A stretch of DNA of 64,000 nucleotides. Source: Burkholderia sp. Ax-1719 (lineage in GTDB: Bacteria > Pseudomonadota > Gammaproteobacteria > Burkholderiales > Burkholderiaceae). Both the position numbers and the translations under genes were made by a program. Below are positions 53,647 through 63,048 of this stretch, piece after piece (position 1 is the stretch's first letter; each line of letters opens with the position of its first letter). The stretch lies in assembly GCF_011753055.1 (NCBI RefSeq), contig NZ_VWWJ01000001.1:1116001-1180000 (forward strand). Direction: 5' to 3'. The notes beneath the pieces were generated by a model that was not told the DNA's origin, searched no databases, and saw only the letters and a list, made by a program, of their open reading frames with translations.

Positions 53647-54213
53647 ATGCAAGGAACTCCGTTTCATTCAACAGATGAAGCCGGCCAACCACTCAAACTG
53701 GGTAAATCTGATATCAGCGGTGTTTTCATTGACGAAATTCGTCAAAACGCAATCGATTTTGGCAGCGACGTCGCTCTTATCGCAAACGCTTCGCATCTTC
53801 TCGGACACGAAGTAGAACACGAGGAGAGTTACCTTGTGATTGTTTTACCCGAGACTGATTCCGAGCAGGTGCCAAATCGCGCTGAGGCCATCGATGCAGA
53901 GGTTAGAAGGAAAGCAGATGGCTATCCAATCGCTTGCGTCATGTTTGCGAACAAACAAATTGAGGTGGACCTGCTGACAATCACTTACGCCCGCCCGCTG
54001 CTTTTTGGTCGACTGAACGTTGTCTGGATCTTCAAGGATGAAGTTGAGCTAGACAGCCATCCCTACACGCAGGACATGGAGGAGTATTTCTGTATCGTAG
54101 CCTCAGTCGCTGCGTCACATTGGCACGAACACGACCCGTACGAACACACAAGCATGCGAACTCCAATCGAGTTGCACACAGGCTTTCTTCTCGATGGCAT
54201 CGTGCTGTCATAG
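53647..54213 (+). CDS. Uncharacterised 188-residue protein, paralogue of the gene at 48182
   Basis: 188 residues. VFIDEIRQNAIDFGSDVALI, then YLVIVLPETDSEQVPNRAEA and RLNVVWIFKDEVELDSHPYT. Shares a common layout with the protein at 48182 (central CVMFANKQIEVD versus CYMFADGKVALN; VWIFKDE versus LWLFDDE). CAGGAAC precedes the start. It ends in a clear terminator. A tentative reading is a small family of toxin-immunity or stress proteins; no evidence beyond paralogy. Confidence 0.65.
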   Translation: MQGTPFHSTDEAGQPLKLGKSDISGVFIDEIRQNAIDFGSDVALIANASHLLGHEVEHEESYLVIVLPETDSEQVPNRAEAIDAEVRRKADGYPIACVMFANKQIEVDLLTITYARPLLFGRLNVVWIFKDEVELDSHPYTQDMEEYFCIVASVAASHWHEHDPYEHTSMRTPIELHTGFLLDGIVLS

Positions 54214-54245
54214 CCGGGGAAAATCATTGTAGATTAAAACTTCTT

Positions 54246-54272
54246 AGCGGAGGGGTGAGCCCTCCGCTTTTT
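54246..54272 (+). terminator. Intrinsic terminator
   Basis: AGCGGAGGG (54246-54254) pairs with CCCTCCGCT (54260-54268), loop GTGAG, followed by TTTT. It closes the 188-residue gene 32 bases after its stop. Confidence 0.88.
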
Positions 54273-54304
54273 CGTTGATGCCACTCCACTCGGCCAGAGA
54301 ATAC

Positions 54305-54682
54305 ATGCCATTGAAAGTTAATTTTCTTCCTTGTTCCGATGAGGATATCGAACCCACCATCGCATGGTTGAATGCATCAGGGTTCGAAAAAATTGAGACT
54401 AGCGAAGAATTTCTGGCTCTCGGTGATTTTGAGCTTCAGCTCCGTGACACTCCGCCTTTGCTCTCGTATATGGCGCAGATTGGTGAAGTCCTGTCAATCT
54501 CGCGCATCACGGACCAAGGGGTTGTCTTCTATATAACGCATCTTCCTTTGCGCCCTCATGCTGAAAATCAGGGGCAACAAGTCACGTCAGATCGCGTTGA
54601 TGGGTTCCTCTTCTGCCCAATGAACAATGTGGCTTGGCTCAACTCATTTGGCGCTATCACTCCGATCAGAAGCAAGCAATGA
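54305..54682 (+). CDS. Small uncharacterised protein
   Basis: 125 residues from ATG 54305 (AGAGAA upstream). MPLKVNFLPCSDEDIEPTIA, then WLNASGFEKIETSEEFLALG and LSYMAQIGEVLSISRITDQG. The beta-alpha pattern suggests a small globular domain; I do not recognise it. It begins right after the terminator of the gene at 53647, so it has its own promoter or depends on read-through. An in-frame start at 54275 is inside the terminator's T-run and unlikely. Confidence 0.58.
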   Translation: MPLKVNFLPCSDEDIEPTIAWLNASGFEKIETSEEFLALGDFELQLRDTPPLLSYMAQIGEVLSISRITDQGVVFYITHLPLRPHAENQGQQVTSDRVDGFLFCPMNNVAWLNSFGAITPIRSKQ

Positions 54683-54782
54683 TCGGCCCAACGATGCGCA
54701 TTAACCTTTTTTAGTGTCCAAATTGACCGCTCAAACAACCCTTGCGTCCAAGGCTACCGCTCAGCAGAAATGCAAGGCAAAA

Positions 54783-54806
54783 TATCCCGCCTCATGAGGC
54801 GGGATA
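54783..54806 (-). terminator. Perfect 24-base palindrome after the nitronate-monooxygenase gene
   Basis: TATCCCGCCTCA and TGAGGCGGGATA (54783-54806) pair completely; on the minus strand TTTT follows. An intrinsic terminator for the gene at 54810, perhaps bidirectional. Confidence 0.8.
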
Positions 54807-54809
54807 CCC

Positions 54810-55787
54810 TTAGACCGTCAGCTCATCGACTACTTCCGCGACCGTCTTCACACGACGAATGCTACCGATACCCGTACCGAGCGAGATGTAGCCTTCATCG
54901 GTATTGCCTTCCAGCATGCCGATTCGAAGGCCACGTAGACCACCCATGGTCTTACCCAGATCTTCGTTACTTGCGCCAGCTTTGTCCATGTCCACCAACT
55001 TATGTGCAAGCTTGCCCGGCAGCGACCGGTAGTAATCAGGCATCGTTCGGAAAAGAAGCAGATCTAGCCCGTTGGCGGCGACAATCTTTTCCTTCACGCA
55101 TTGGGGCACGCGGCTTTCAACCGTGCTGATGAATGCAGAGCCGACAGAAACTCCACTCGCTCCAAGTGCACGCGCTGCTCGAGCGGTGCGCTCATCGGTA
55201 ATGCCGCCAGCAGCCAGAACAGGCACGTTCTTCACCGAGTCCACAATCAGCGGGACAATCGAGAAAGTCCCCAACGCCGTACCAGGCAACGTGCCGCCTT
55301 CGTCAAAACCAGTTGCGACGATGATATCTGCACCAGCTTCTTCTGCAGCGCGCGTGTTCTCCGGCGTGGGGTTCAGGTCCCGATAGATGATTTTGATTCC
55401 CGCTTCTTTCAATTCGTCAAACAGGGCGGGAATTACAGCACCTTCACCATAACCGGTGTACAGCACAGCCTTGACGCCCTCCTCCTTAATCACCTTTAGG
55501 ATTGGCGGCGTCCAAATGTCATTTACAGGCGTCGGAATCAGGTTGACACCAAAAGGCTTATCGGTGAGCGCTTTCGTTTTGCGGATCTCTTCACGCATTT
55601 TCTCGGCGGTTTCCTCGGGCGTGGAGACTGCCGTTTCAGCAGTCAGACCCGCGTTTGGCCCCAACACGCCCAATCCACCGGCGTTACCCACAGCTGCAAC
55701 CAGCTTTGCATCGGTCAGCCACGAGAGCGGAGCTTGGATGACAGGTTTTTCGATGCCCAAAATTTGGCAGACGCGATTATCTTGCAT
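54810..55787 (-). CDS. Nitronate monooxygenase family (NPD-like) flavoprotein
   Basis: 325 residues from ATG 55787. It has the FMN barrel of the 2-nitropropane dioxygenase/FabK family: IEKPVIQAPLSWLTDAKLVA, then AVGNAGGLGVLGPNAG, AAGGITDERTARAARALGAS and GVSVGSAFISTVESRVP. Where classical nitronate monooxygenases have a catalytic His in ExGGHxG, this protein has DEGGTLPG, so its activity may differ (a flavin-dependent reductase is possible). It stands alone between the unknown block and the TniQ-like gene, divergent from the latter; no operon partner. An ATG at 55805 in the same frame is possible. Confidence 0.82.
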   Translation of the reverse strand: MQDNRVCQILGIEKPVIQAPLSWLTDAKLVAAVGNAGGLGVLGPNAGLTAETAVSTPEETAEKMREEIRKTKALTDKPFGVNLIPTPVNDIWTPPILKVIKEEGVKAVLYTGYGEGAVIPALFDELKEAGIKIIYRDLNPTPENTRAAEEAGADIIVATGFDEGGTLPGTALGTFSIVPLIVDSVKNVPVLAAGGITDERTARAARALGASGVSVGSAFISTVESRVPQCVKEKIVAANGLDLLLFRTMPDYYRSLPGKLAHKLVDMDKAGASNEDLGKTMGGLRGLRIGMLEGNTDEGYISLGTGIGSIRRVKTVAEVVDELTV

Positions 55788-55979
55788 GACGAGATTCCGT
55801 TGCATAAAAATTCGTAGAACAACCTACCGGATGGCGCTTATGTTCATAAGTACCGTGGAAGAAATTCTACTGATCGTCACTACTTCGAAAAATCGCCCTG
55901 TCAATACATAATAATTACGCGTTTTTTTAACAATCGATTCTGTCCCCAACGAAGGCTTGAGCCGTCGTATCACTTCGCC

Positions 55980-57656
55980 ATGCATGCCTCTCTCTATCCG
56001 ACTTTTGAATACTGCGTCCGAGCCCTGAGGCTGCGGCATCAAGGCCTTTCAGCTATCGCAATTGAGCAATGCACCGGAGTTCCGCACAACCTCCAGGACG
56101 AACTCATCCCGCTCACCGCAATCGCTTCATCGGCTACTCGAGCGGAAGTGGAGGCCCTCGCGCGTGAAGCCGCGTCCTCGATATCGCTTGAAAAATTGGC
56201 GCTGGTACGCGCTGCAAGCGAATTGTGGACCGGAAACCGTTTGCGCTTGCCGGTGGCCCAGCGCGGCATGCCCATCAGTGTCAGCCTTGATGAGTTGACA
56301 AGACGTGTCTCAGCGCAACCCACTCTCGTAACAGCTTCCCGAACCGACATACTTGGCGCACGAGACCGGCCGCTTACGTCGGAGTCGTCAATCTCCCTTG
56401 CGTTCCGACTTATGGAGCGCAATGCGCTTCGATGGAACGCAGCGCGAAACCCATTGAAAGTAGCTCTTCCGCAAACGCCTGGTCAGTTTGGCGCGAAGAT
56501 ATCCGTCGCGTTCGACGCCAGCTTTGAGCCGTTTGAATGGGCAGAGACCCTCGATCAGCAGCTCGTCGCCGCGCTGCCGCACACGGCCGGAGTTCTGCTA
56601 CGCCATAACTTCACCTTTTGCCCCGAATGTCTTGCTGGCGGCTTTCACAGTGTCGCGCATCAGATGGCTTTTACCCATGAATGCGCCATTCACGGCTTGC
56701 CGCTTCGTCAAGCATGTGTTCACTGCGATGCGGCTACTGGCACCGTTGAAACTATCCTGAAACGCGGCTGGGAAGCATCCAAGTGCAAGGGTTGCGATAA
56801 ACCCCTTTGTGGATCTGCGCTTGACGCCTCTTCCCGGCGTCGCTTTCGCGAAACACTCGCAGACGCGCAGTCGAAGCTGCACCCGTTCATTCGATGGCTG
56901 GAGCAAGCTCAACAGCGCCTTTGGCCGCTTGAGCAACTCCTCGTACAAAACGCCAGTGCGGTTGGGAACTGGACAGAATGGGGCTGCTCCGCCACATCGC
57001 TATTGAAGCTGGCCGGCCGCCTTCACCCATTTCCCGCAGATTCCACGATTGAAAATGTGCCGGACGTCGAGCTCCTTCGGTGGTCAAACCGGCTCCGGGC
57101 GGCCCCTAAACGTGAAGGCATCGGACAGGCGCAAAACTTCGATGTGACTTCTGTCTACGCGCTCACCCTACGCGCGATCGAAGCGTGGCGACGCAGTCGT
57201 ACATCCGCGCCATTCAATACACGCACTTTCGCAGACCTTGCGGCCAACTCGGTGGTTAGCCCGGACGAAGTCGCAGCACGAGACTTGGCGATTGCCTATT
57301 TTCGAAATTGCTTCGAAGACGGTCCCGGCAACCTGGCAGACTGGACATTAAGCCGGCCCAGTACGGCTAAGTGCCAAGCTACCTTGACTGCCCAGCCGAC
57401 AACCCTCAAGCATCGGCTGCCTGCAAAAGCGCTCATGATGGGCACGTTTGCAGTCGCCCTCAGTGCGATTGAGACGCGTCGCGGCGGCGGCGTGCAACGT
57501 TCCAGGCTGGAATGGTTGCGGGCTGGCCGTGGAGTTCCGCTTGCGCTGCTTCCAGAAATTGGCGGACCAGCGAAGCATCTCGCATTTTCCGAGGGAGCAG
57601 TTGCAACGCCACTCACCCACGGCTTTCCAGCCTACGAGATCTATCTGAATCATTAG
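55980..57656 (+). CDS. TniQ-like protein (orphan transposition-target protein)
   Basis: 558 residues. A central zinc-ribbon reads FCPECLAGGFHSVAHQMAFT, then HECAIHGLPLRQACVHC and KCKGC: the CPxCL...H...HxxxLxxxCxxC pattern of TniQ/TnsD proteins that direct Tn7-like and Tn402-like transposases. The N-terminal part (IAIEQCTGVPHNLQDELIPL) and C-terminal helical part are not obviously those of a transposase. No tnsA, tnsB or tnsC gene is in the window. Four TGTACTTTT-type repeats follow the gene at 57978-58156. It may be the last gene of an element whose core lies outside the window, or a decayed element. Confidence 0.72.
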   Translation: MHASLYPTFEYCVRALRLRHQGLSAIAIEQCTGVPHNLQDELIPLTAIASSATRAEVEALAREAASSISLEKLALVRAASELWTGNRLRLPVAQRGMPISVSLDELTRRVSAQPTLVTASRTDILGARDRPLTSESSISLAFRLMERNALRWNAARNPLKVALPQTPGQFGAKISVAFDASFEPFEWAETLDQQLVAALPHTAGVLLRHNFTFCPECLAGGFHSVAHQMAFTHECAIHGLPLRQACVHCDAATGTVETILKRGWEASKCKGCDKPLCGSALDASSRRRFRETLADAQSKLHPFIRWLEQAQQRLWPLEQLLVQNASAVGNWTEWGCSATSLLKLAGRLHPFPADSTIENVPDVELLRWSNRLRAAPKREGIGQAQNFDVTSVYALTLRAIEAWRRSRTSAPFNTRTFADLAANSVVSPDEVAARDLAIAYFRNCFEDGPGNLADWTLSRPSTAKCQATLTAQPTTLKHRLPAKALMMGTFAVALSAIETRRGGGVQRSRLEWLRAGRGVPLALLPEIGGPAKHLAFSEGAVATPLTHGFPAYEIYLNH

Positions 57657-57977
57657 GGTCATACCGTCAAAAATATTATGTTAAATTTTTGAGATTTCCC
57701 CAGCGATTCTTCAGAAGACCATCGTCGCACGCTGCCTGAGCGCTACCTATCGAACGCCGGCGATGTGACTGTAAATCTCCTACCCCTACTCATACTGGTC
57801 AGGATGTGAGCTGGCAAACCCTTATGCAGTGGTCCTTTGGCCTATTTCATACGTTGAGCGACTTTTGACCCAATCGCCATTACCACCTGATTTGGGTCGA
57901 TCAGTATGCTGCATCCCCTGCCGCCGTCGTTGCCTGACGCCGGATCTCTGCGTCTTTTGCATAAGAGCGCATGACTT

Positions 57978-58156
57978 TATTTCTGAGAAAGTACAGACTC
58001 AGGTCCAAAAAGCGTTGTAGTTTTTACCAGCAGCAGGTTTTTGCACAAAAAAGCATCAATTTAGTTCTGTAAAAGTACAGACTTGGGCCCCAGCAGCCCT
58101 TCTCCGGGGTGAGTATGTACTTTTTCAGAACTACCGTATGTACTTTTACAGAATCC
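57978..58156. repeat. Four TGTACTTTT-type repeats resembling Tn5053/Tn402 end sites
   Basis: Minus strand: TGTACTTTCTCAGAAATA (57978-57995) and TGTACTTTTACAGAACTA (58062-58079). Plus strand: TGTACTTTTTCAGAACTA (58116-58133) and TGTACTTTTACAGAATCC (58139-58156). The common TGTACTTTT-N-CAGAA is close to the TGTCxTTTTCAGAA terminal repeats of Tn5053/Tn402. The two inverted pairs lie 36 bases apart. The remaining sequence from 57657 to 58297 holds no gene that I can support. Confidence 0.65.
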
Positions 58157-58297
58157 AAATAGCAGTGCCAGCTACGTGAACTCGCAAATTATATCATTCA
58201 ACCCTATTAAAACTTCGATAATTGTTATTATGTAAAATAAAGAAAATAAAACAAAGGCCGATCATCAGATCGGCCCTCGCACTCACTCGAACGCGAC

Positions 58298-59773
58298 TCA
58301 ACCGTTCCGCTGCCTCCGACGCCATTCCACAACCATACCCGTCAGCGCCAGCAACGAACTCATCCCCAGCGTCGAGACCACTTCCTCGCGATGATCCTGG
58401 CCGCACACCATGACCACGAACGCGGCAACGATCAGCACCACAACGAAGAGCCCAAGAAACGGATGCATCCACATGCGAACCTTCAGCGCCTTCGATGCAA
58501 CCAGCGTGCGGCGCAGCCGCAACTGGCTCACGGCAATCACCAGATAAACCAGCAAGGCCATCGTGCCCGTGGTCGAGAGCAAGGTTTCGAACACGTACTT
58601 CGGCGCAAGGTAATTGGCCGCGCAGCCGGCAAAAGCCGCCGATGTCGAAGCCAGCACCGCGACCACCGGCACGCCGCTGCGCGTCGTGTACTTGACGATA
58701 GCCGGCGCCTGCTTTTTCTCGCCAAGCGAATAGATCATGCGCGATGCCGTGTAGAGTCCGGAATTCAGGCAGCTACAGACCGCCACCAGAATCAGCAGAT
58801 CGATCATGGGCTTGGCGTACGGCACATGGATCGCCTGCAGCACAGCCTGATAAGAGCCGATTTTCGTCAGCTCGGGTGCATTCCACGGCAGGATCGAAAT
58901 GATGACGAAAATCGAGCCGATATAAAACAGCGAAATACGCCAGACCACCGAGTTGATCGCCCGCGAGATTTCTTTTTCCGGGTTCGCCGATTCGGCCGCT
59001 GCGATCGTCACGACCTCGGTGCCCAGAAAGGTGAACATCGTAGTGAGCATGGCGCCTGCAATGGGCGCATATCCGCGCGGCAGAAAACCGCCCTGCCCAA
59101 ATACATTGCCGCTTACGTTCACATGAACGCCCGGAATAAAGCCGGTAATTGCCGCCACGCCACCAATGATGAACAGAATAATGGCGGAGACCTTTACCAC
59201 CGAAAACCAGAATTCCAGTTCGCCGTAATTTTTAACGCTGGCGAGATTGGTCAGCGTCAGCACGAGCGTCACGGCGACGCAGAACTTCCACACCTCGATC
59301 TGTGGGAACCAGCTATTGAGAATATTCGCGGCGGCGGTGGCTTCGAGCGGCAGCACGAGCACCCAGTACCACCAGTACATCCAGCCGATCATAAAGCCGG
59401 CCCACGGGCCGATCGCACGTCCGGCATAAGTCGAAAACGATCCTGAATCAGGCATCGCGCAGGCCATTTCGCCCAGCATGCGCATCACCAGAACGACGAG
59501 CAGGCTCGCCAGCACATAGGCGATGATGGCGCCCGGGCCCGCCTCGGCGATGGCGTGGCCGGAGCCGACAAAGAGCCCCGCCCCGATGCTCCCGCCAATC
59601 GAAAGCATGACCACGTGCCGTTGTTTCAGCGTCGTGCCGAGCGAGCCCGGCGCAACGCGTGTTGTGCGCGCTTCGTCGCGCCTCGTGTGGGGTTCCAGTT
59701 GAGAAGCCAGATCCATCTCTCCAAGAGCGATGGCCGTGTCACCTCTATTTATGCCTTGTGGGGTATCGTGCAT
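58298..59773 (-). CDS. Amino-acid permease (APC family)
   Basis: 491 residues from ATG 59773 (AGGAAGAG five bases upstream). Twelve helices; the first has VVMLSIGGSIGAGLFVGSGH, the APC family substrate-loop signature, followed by AEAGPGAIIAYVLASLLVVL and ACAMPDSGSFSTYA. It is of the AroP/GabP-like branch and imports an amino acid or amine with a proton. It is the last gene of the etfB-etfA-aldolase-regulator-permease series on the minus strand; the regulator ends 11 bases before its start. Substrate unknown. Confidence 0.88.
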   Translation of the reverse strand: MHDTPQGINRGDTAIALGEMDLASQLEPHTRRDEARTTRVAPGSLGTTLKQRHVVMLSIGGSIGAGLFVGSGHAIAEAGPGAIIAYVLASLLVVLVMRMLGEMACAMPDSGSFSTYAGRAIGPWAGFMIGWMYWWYWVLVLPLEATAAANILNSWFPQIEVWKFCVAVTLVLTLTNLASVKNYGELEFWFSVVKVSAIILFIIGGVAAITGFIPGVHVNVSGNVFGQGGFLPRGYAPIAGAMLTTMFTFLGTEVVTIAAAESANPEKEISRAINSVVWRISLFYIGSIFVIISILPWNAPELTKIGSYQAVLQAIHVPYAKPMIDLLILVAVCSCLNSGLYTASRMIYSLGEKKQAPAIVKYTTRSGVPVVAVLASTSAAFAGCAANYLAPKYVFETLLSTTGTMALLVYLVIAVSQLRLRRTLVASKALKVRMWMHPFLGLFVVVLIVAAFVVMVCGQDHREEVVSTLGMSSLLALTGMVVEWRRRQRNG

Positions 59774-59784
59774 TTCTCTTCCTG

Positions 59785-60450
59785 TCATCCTTGCCCGCAG
59801 GCGTCTTGCAGGGTGGGCGGCGCGAACGCCGCGCTGCTGGGAAATCCGGCGAAACGACAGCGTGGATCGCCGAAGCTCAGCCATTCATGGAGTCGACGGC
59901 AACGTCGCAACGCGGCGTCGAAGCTGTACGATTCCCGAAAGAGCGTCATTTGAAGCGAGCGCCGCGTCACCCCCAGTTCGTGCGCGACTTCTTCGATTCG
60001 CCACGTGTATTGGGGAAGTCTGAACATCGCTTGCGCCAGCGCGAGTCCGAATCCGCCGCTCGCCTTGAATGCCTGTCTCAATGCATTCCAGTCCGGTTCG
60101 GTTGCTGTCACAGAGGCGTCGATATCCAGTTCGAGCCAGCCCGTTGCCGCGCCGGTCTGGTCCGGTATGGCGCAGACGTCGATCAACTCCTCCGGCCAGA
60201 TGCGCGTCGGGATATCCGGTCGTAGCGGCTTTTCTCCGAGTCGCCGCGTGAGTACGTGGTGCCCTCTTTCGGCCCGCCATGTCGACGCAAACGGAAATCG
60301 CAAGCCCTTCCATTCCATCTTGCGCGTTGTATCGAAACGATAGACATGCACTGCGGACCTGCGACTTTCATTGAGTGGAGTGCGCGAGCCTGTTTCCAGG
60401 CCGGGCTGTCTTGAGACTGCGCGATGAGCAAGCATGTAAGTGCGTTTCAT
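59785..60450 (-). CDS. HTH transcriptional regulator, AraC-like C-terminus
   Basis: 221 residues. The C-terminal third (TWRIEEVAHELGVTRRSLQM, then TLFRESYSFDAALRRCRRLH) is an AraC-type helix-turn-helix. The N-terminal part (RFDTTRKMEWKGLRFPFAST) is a ligand-binding domain of unknown type. Located between the aldolase and permease genes (27 and 11 bases apart), it is probably an autogenous regulator of this operon. Confidence 0.78.
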   Translation of the reverse strand: MKRTYMLAHRAVSRQPGLETGSRTPLNESRRSAVHVYRFDTTRKMEWKGLRFPFASTWRAERGHHVLTRRLGEKPLRPDIPTRIWPEELIDVCAIPDQTGAATGWLELDIDASVTATEPDWNALRQAFKASGGFGLALAQAMFRLPQYTWRIEEVAHELGVTRRSLQMTLFRESYSFDAALRRCRRLHEWLSFGDPRCRFAGFPSSAAFAPPTLQDACGQG

Positions 60451-60477
60451 CGCGCAGCCGGTTCGGCAGACGCTGGA

Positions 60478-61260
60478 TCAGCTGCGGTAATTGGCGCCGT
60501 CGCGGTCCAGCAGACGGAGCAGCGCCGTCCACTCGCGGTCCAGGTGAACCGTGTCAAGGTAGGCATAGTCGTCGTGCTGTTTCGCCGCGTGCTCGCAGAC
60601 TTCAGGCGAAGGAATCACCACCTTCTGCCCCGCAGAGAGCGTGGCCACCTGAATCTCGCAGGCGCGGTTCAGATAGAACATGCGCGTAAAGGCTTCGGCG
60701 ACCGATCGCCCCGTCGTCAGCAGGCCGTGATTGCGCAGGATGAGATAATCGCGCTTGCCGATCGACTTGACGATGCGCTCGCGCTCGTCGAGTTCCAGCG
60801 AAATGCCTTCATATTCGTGGTACGCCACGCGGTTGTAGAACTGCATGCTGATCTGGTTCAACGGCAGCAGCCCGCACTCCATCGCGGCGACGGCCATGCC
60901 GTGCGTCGTGTGCAAGTGAACCACACACTCCACGTCGTGACGCGCCTGGTGAAGCGCGCTGTGAATGGTGAAGCCCGCTGCATTGACTTCGAAGCGATCG
61001 TCGTCGATGGGATTGCCATTGACGTCGATCTTGACGAGCGACGATGCGGTGATCTCGTCGAAGAACCAGCCATGCGGGTTGATCAGGAACTGGTCGTGCG
61101 AGCCCGGCACGCGCGCCGAGATATGCGTATAGATCAGATCGGTGAGGCCGAATTTTGCGGCCAGGCGATACGCTGCGGCGACTTGCACGCGAGCATCCCA
61201 TTCGGCCTGCGAAATATTTCTGGGCTTCCGGTTGACGTGGGGATCGGTCGTCGAAATCAT
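60478..61260 (-). CDS. Class II aldolase/adducin domain protein
   Basis: 260 residues. Zinc ligands in HLHTTHGMAVAAMECGL (two His plus one further) and the fold start FGLTDLIYTHISARVPGSHD are those of the FucA/AraD class II aldolase family. LRNHGLLTTGRSVAEAF is the usual third signature with another His. These enzymes cleave or epimerise hydroxy-keto acids and sugar phosphates. 72 bases after etfA and 27 before the regulator, so cotranscription is likely. The substrate cannot be inferred. Confidence 0.85.
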   Translation of the reverse strand: MISTTDPHVNRKPRNISQAEWDARVQVAAAYRLAAKFGLTDLIYTHISARVPGSHDQFLINPHGWFFDEITASSLVKIDVNGNPIDDDRFEVNAAGFTIHSALHQARHDVECVVHLHTTHGMAVAAMECGLLPLNQISMQFYNRVAYHEYEGISLELDERERIVKSIGKRDYLILRNHGLLTTGRSVAEAFTRMFYLNRACEIQVATLSAGQKVVIPSPEVCEHAAKQHDDYAYLDTVHLDREWTALLRLLDRDGANYRS

Positions 61261-61331
61261 GCTGAATTGGCTCCGTTTATAAAAGTGACAACGGGTTTAA
61301 TGTCGGTTTGTACCGGTTCGGTATTTCGTTT

Positions 61332-62285
61332 TCAGAGCGTCGCGGTCAGCGCAGGGACTGCGCCGAAGAGGTCGTCGACCAGGCCGTAATCGGCCACGCC
61401 GAAGATCGGCGCTTCCTCGTCCTTGTTGATGGCGACGATGACTTTCGAGTCCTTCATGCCAGCGAGATGCTGGATCGCGCCCGAGATGCCTACCGCGATA
61501 TACAACTGTGGCGCGACGATCTTGCCGGTCTGGCCGACCTGATAATCGTTAGGCACATAGCCCGCGTCCACGGCGGCGCGCGATGCGCCCAGCGCTGCGT
61601 TGAGTTTGTCGGCGAGCGGTTCGAGCACTTGCGTATAGCTCTCACCGCTGCCCAGCCCGCGGCCACCCGAGACGATGATCTTCGCGGTGGTGAGTTCCGG
61701 ACGATCCAGCTTCGTGACTTCGCGGCTGATGAATTGTGATGTGCCGTTGTCTGCGGCGGCGTCGAGCGCCTCTATTTCCCCGCCGCCGCCCTCGCCTGCA
61801 ACCGGGTCGAATGCCGTAGTACGAACGGTGATGACCTTGATCGGATCAAGCGATTGCACGGTTGCAATTGCATTGCCAGCGTAGATCGGGCGCTCGAATA
61901 TATCGGCGCTGTTCACCGCAGTGATGTCGCTGATCTGCGCGACGTCGAGCTTCGCGGCAATACGCGGCGCGACATTCTTGCCCGCTGCCGTCGCGGGAGC
62001 GAGGATGTGCGTGTAGTTCCGCGCCGCATCACGAACCAGCGCGAGAACCGTAGCTTCGACGTTTTCCGCGAGACCTTCCGAGAGTTGCGGCGCGTCGGCC
62101 AGCAAGACCTTCGAAACGCCGGCAATCTTCGCCGCTGCGTCAGCAGCAGCCTGCGCGTTGTGGCCCGCGACCAGCACATGTACCTCGCCGCCAATTTTCT
62201 GCGCCGCGGCTACGGCATTCAGCGTTGCCGCCTTGATGGAAGCGTTATCGTGTTCCGCTATGACCAGATTCACCAGATTTGTCAT
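61332..62285 (-). CDS. etfA: Electron transfer flavoprotein subunit alpha
   Basis: 317 residues. The C-terminal FAD domain shows [20 protein letters not shown], then [20 protein letters not shown] and [20 protein letters not shown], the classical ETF-alpha signature. The N-terminal domain ([20 protein letters not shown]) pairs with the beta subunit. ETF passes electrons from acyl-CoA or dimethylglycine-type dehydrogenases to ETF:quinone oxidoreductase. It follows etfB by 13 bases. Confidence 0.95.
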   Translation of the reverse strand: MTNLVNLVIAEHDNASIKAATLNAVAAAQKIGGEVHVLVAGHNAQAAADAAAKIAGVSKVLLADAPQLSEGLAENVEATVLALVRDAARNYTHILAPATAAGKNVAPRIAAKLDVAQISDITAVNSADIFERPIYAGNAIATVQSLDPIKVITVRTTAFDPVAGEGGGGEIEALDAAADNGTSQFISREVTKLDRPELTTAKIIVSGGRGLGSGESYTQVLEPLADKLNAALGASRAAVDAGYVPNDYQVGQTGKIVAPQLYIAVGISGAIQHLAGMKDSKVIVAINKDEEAPIFGVADYGLVDDLFGAVPALTATL

Positions 62286-62298
62286 TTTTCGCCTCCTC

Positions 62299-63048
62299 TC
62301 ACAGCACTTTGGCTTCGGTCTTCAGCTTCTCGACCAACGTCTTCACGTCCGCGACTTTCACGCCTGCTGAACGCTTTGGCGGCTCGGCAACCTTGAGGGT
62401 CTTCAGACGCGGCGCAACATCGACGCCCAATTCAGCGGGCTGGATCGTCTCCAGCGGCTTTTTCTTTGCCTTCATGATGTTCGGCAGCGTGACGTAACGC
62501 GGCTCGTTCAAACGAAGATCGGTAGTCACTACGGCGGGCAACGTCAAAGCCAGCGTTTGCGCGCCGCCATCCACTTCGCGGGCAACCGTCGCCTTGCCAT
62601 CCGTCACCGTGATCTTCGAGGCGAACGTCGCTTGCGGCAGGTCTGCCAGCGCGGCGAGCATCTGGCCTGTCTGATTGGAGTCGTCGTCGATAGCCTGCTT
62701 GCCGAGGATGACCAGCGACGGCTGTTCCTTGTCCACCAGCGCTTTCAGCAGTTTCGCAACCGCGAGCGGCTGCAGCTCCTGATCCGATTCGATCAGAATC
62801 GCGCGGTCCGCGCCGATCGCCAGCGCTGTGCGCAGCGTTTCCTGCGCCTGTATCACGCCGCACGACACCGCGATGACTTCAGTCGCCACGCCCGCCTCCT
62901 TCAAACGCACGGCTTCTTCAACCGCGATCTCGTCGAACGGATTCATCGAGAACTTCACGTTGGCCACATCGACGCCCGTGCCGTCCGATTTCACGCGGAC
63001 CTTCACGTTGTAATCAACGACCCGCTTCACCGCTACCAGAACTTTCAT
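62299..63048 (-). CDS. etfB: Electron transfer flavoprotein subunit beta
   Basis: 249 residues from ATG 63048 (AAAGGAA upstream). [20 protein letters not shown] and the AMP-binding region [20 protein letters not shown] are typical ETF-beta, and the C-terminus ([20 protein letters not shown], then AKKKPLE) carries the ETF signature. An upstream extension of the frame is not part of the family. First gene of the minus-strand series; divergent from the hydantoinase gene across 542 bases. Confidence 0.95.
   Translation of the reverse strand: MKVLVAVKRVVDYNVKVRVKSDGTGVDVANVKFSMNPFDEIAVEEAVRLKEAGVATEVIAVSCGVIQAQETLRTALAIGADRAILIESDQELQPLAVAKLLKALVDKEQPSLVILGKQAIDDDSNQTGQMLAALADLPQATFASKITVTDGKATVAREVDGGAQTLALTLPAVVTTDLRLNEPRYVTLPNIMKAKKKPLETIQPAELGVDVAPRLKTLKVAEPPKRSAGVKVADVKTLVEKLKTEAKVL

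Noticed and set aside
57657..58297. CRISPR-like or iteron array interpretation of the repeats
   Set aside because: Only four copies, on both strands with uneven spacing; they fit transposon-end sites better than CRISPR repeats or an origin.
58391..59446. 351-codon open frame on the plus strand
   Set aside because: It is antisense to the amino-acid permease gene; the composition (Arg/His/Gln-rich) is that of a GC-rich shadow frame.
60424..61389. 321-codon open frame on the plus strand
   Set aside because: Antisense to the class II aldolase gene and the start of etfA's neighbourhood; composition is not protein-like.
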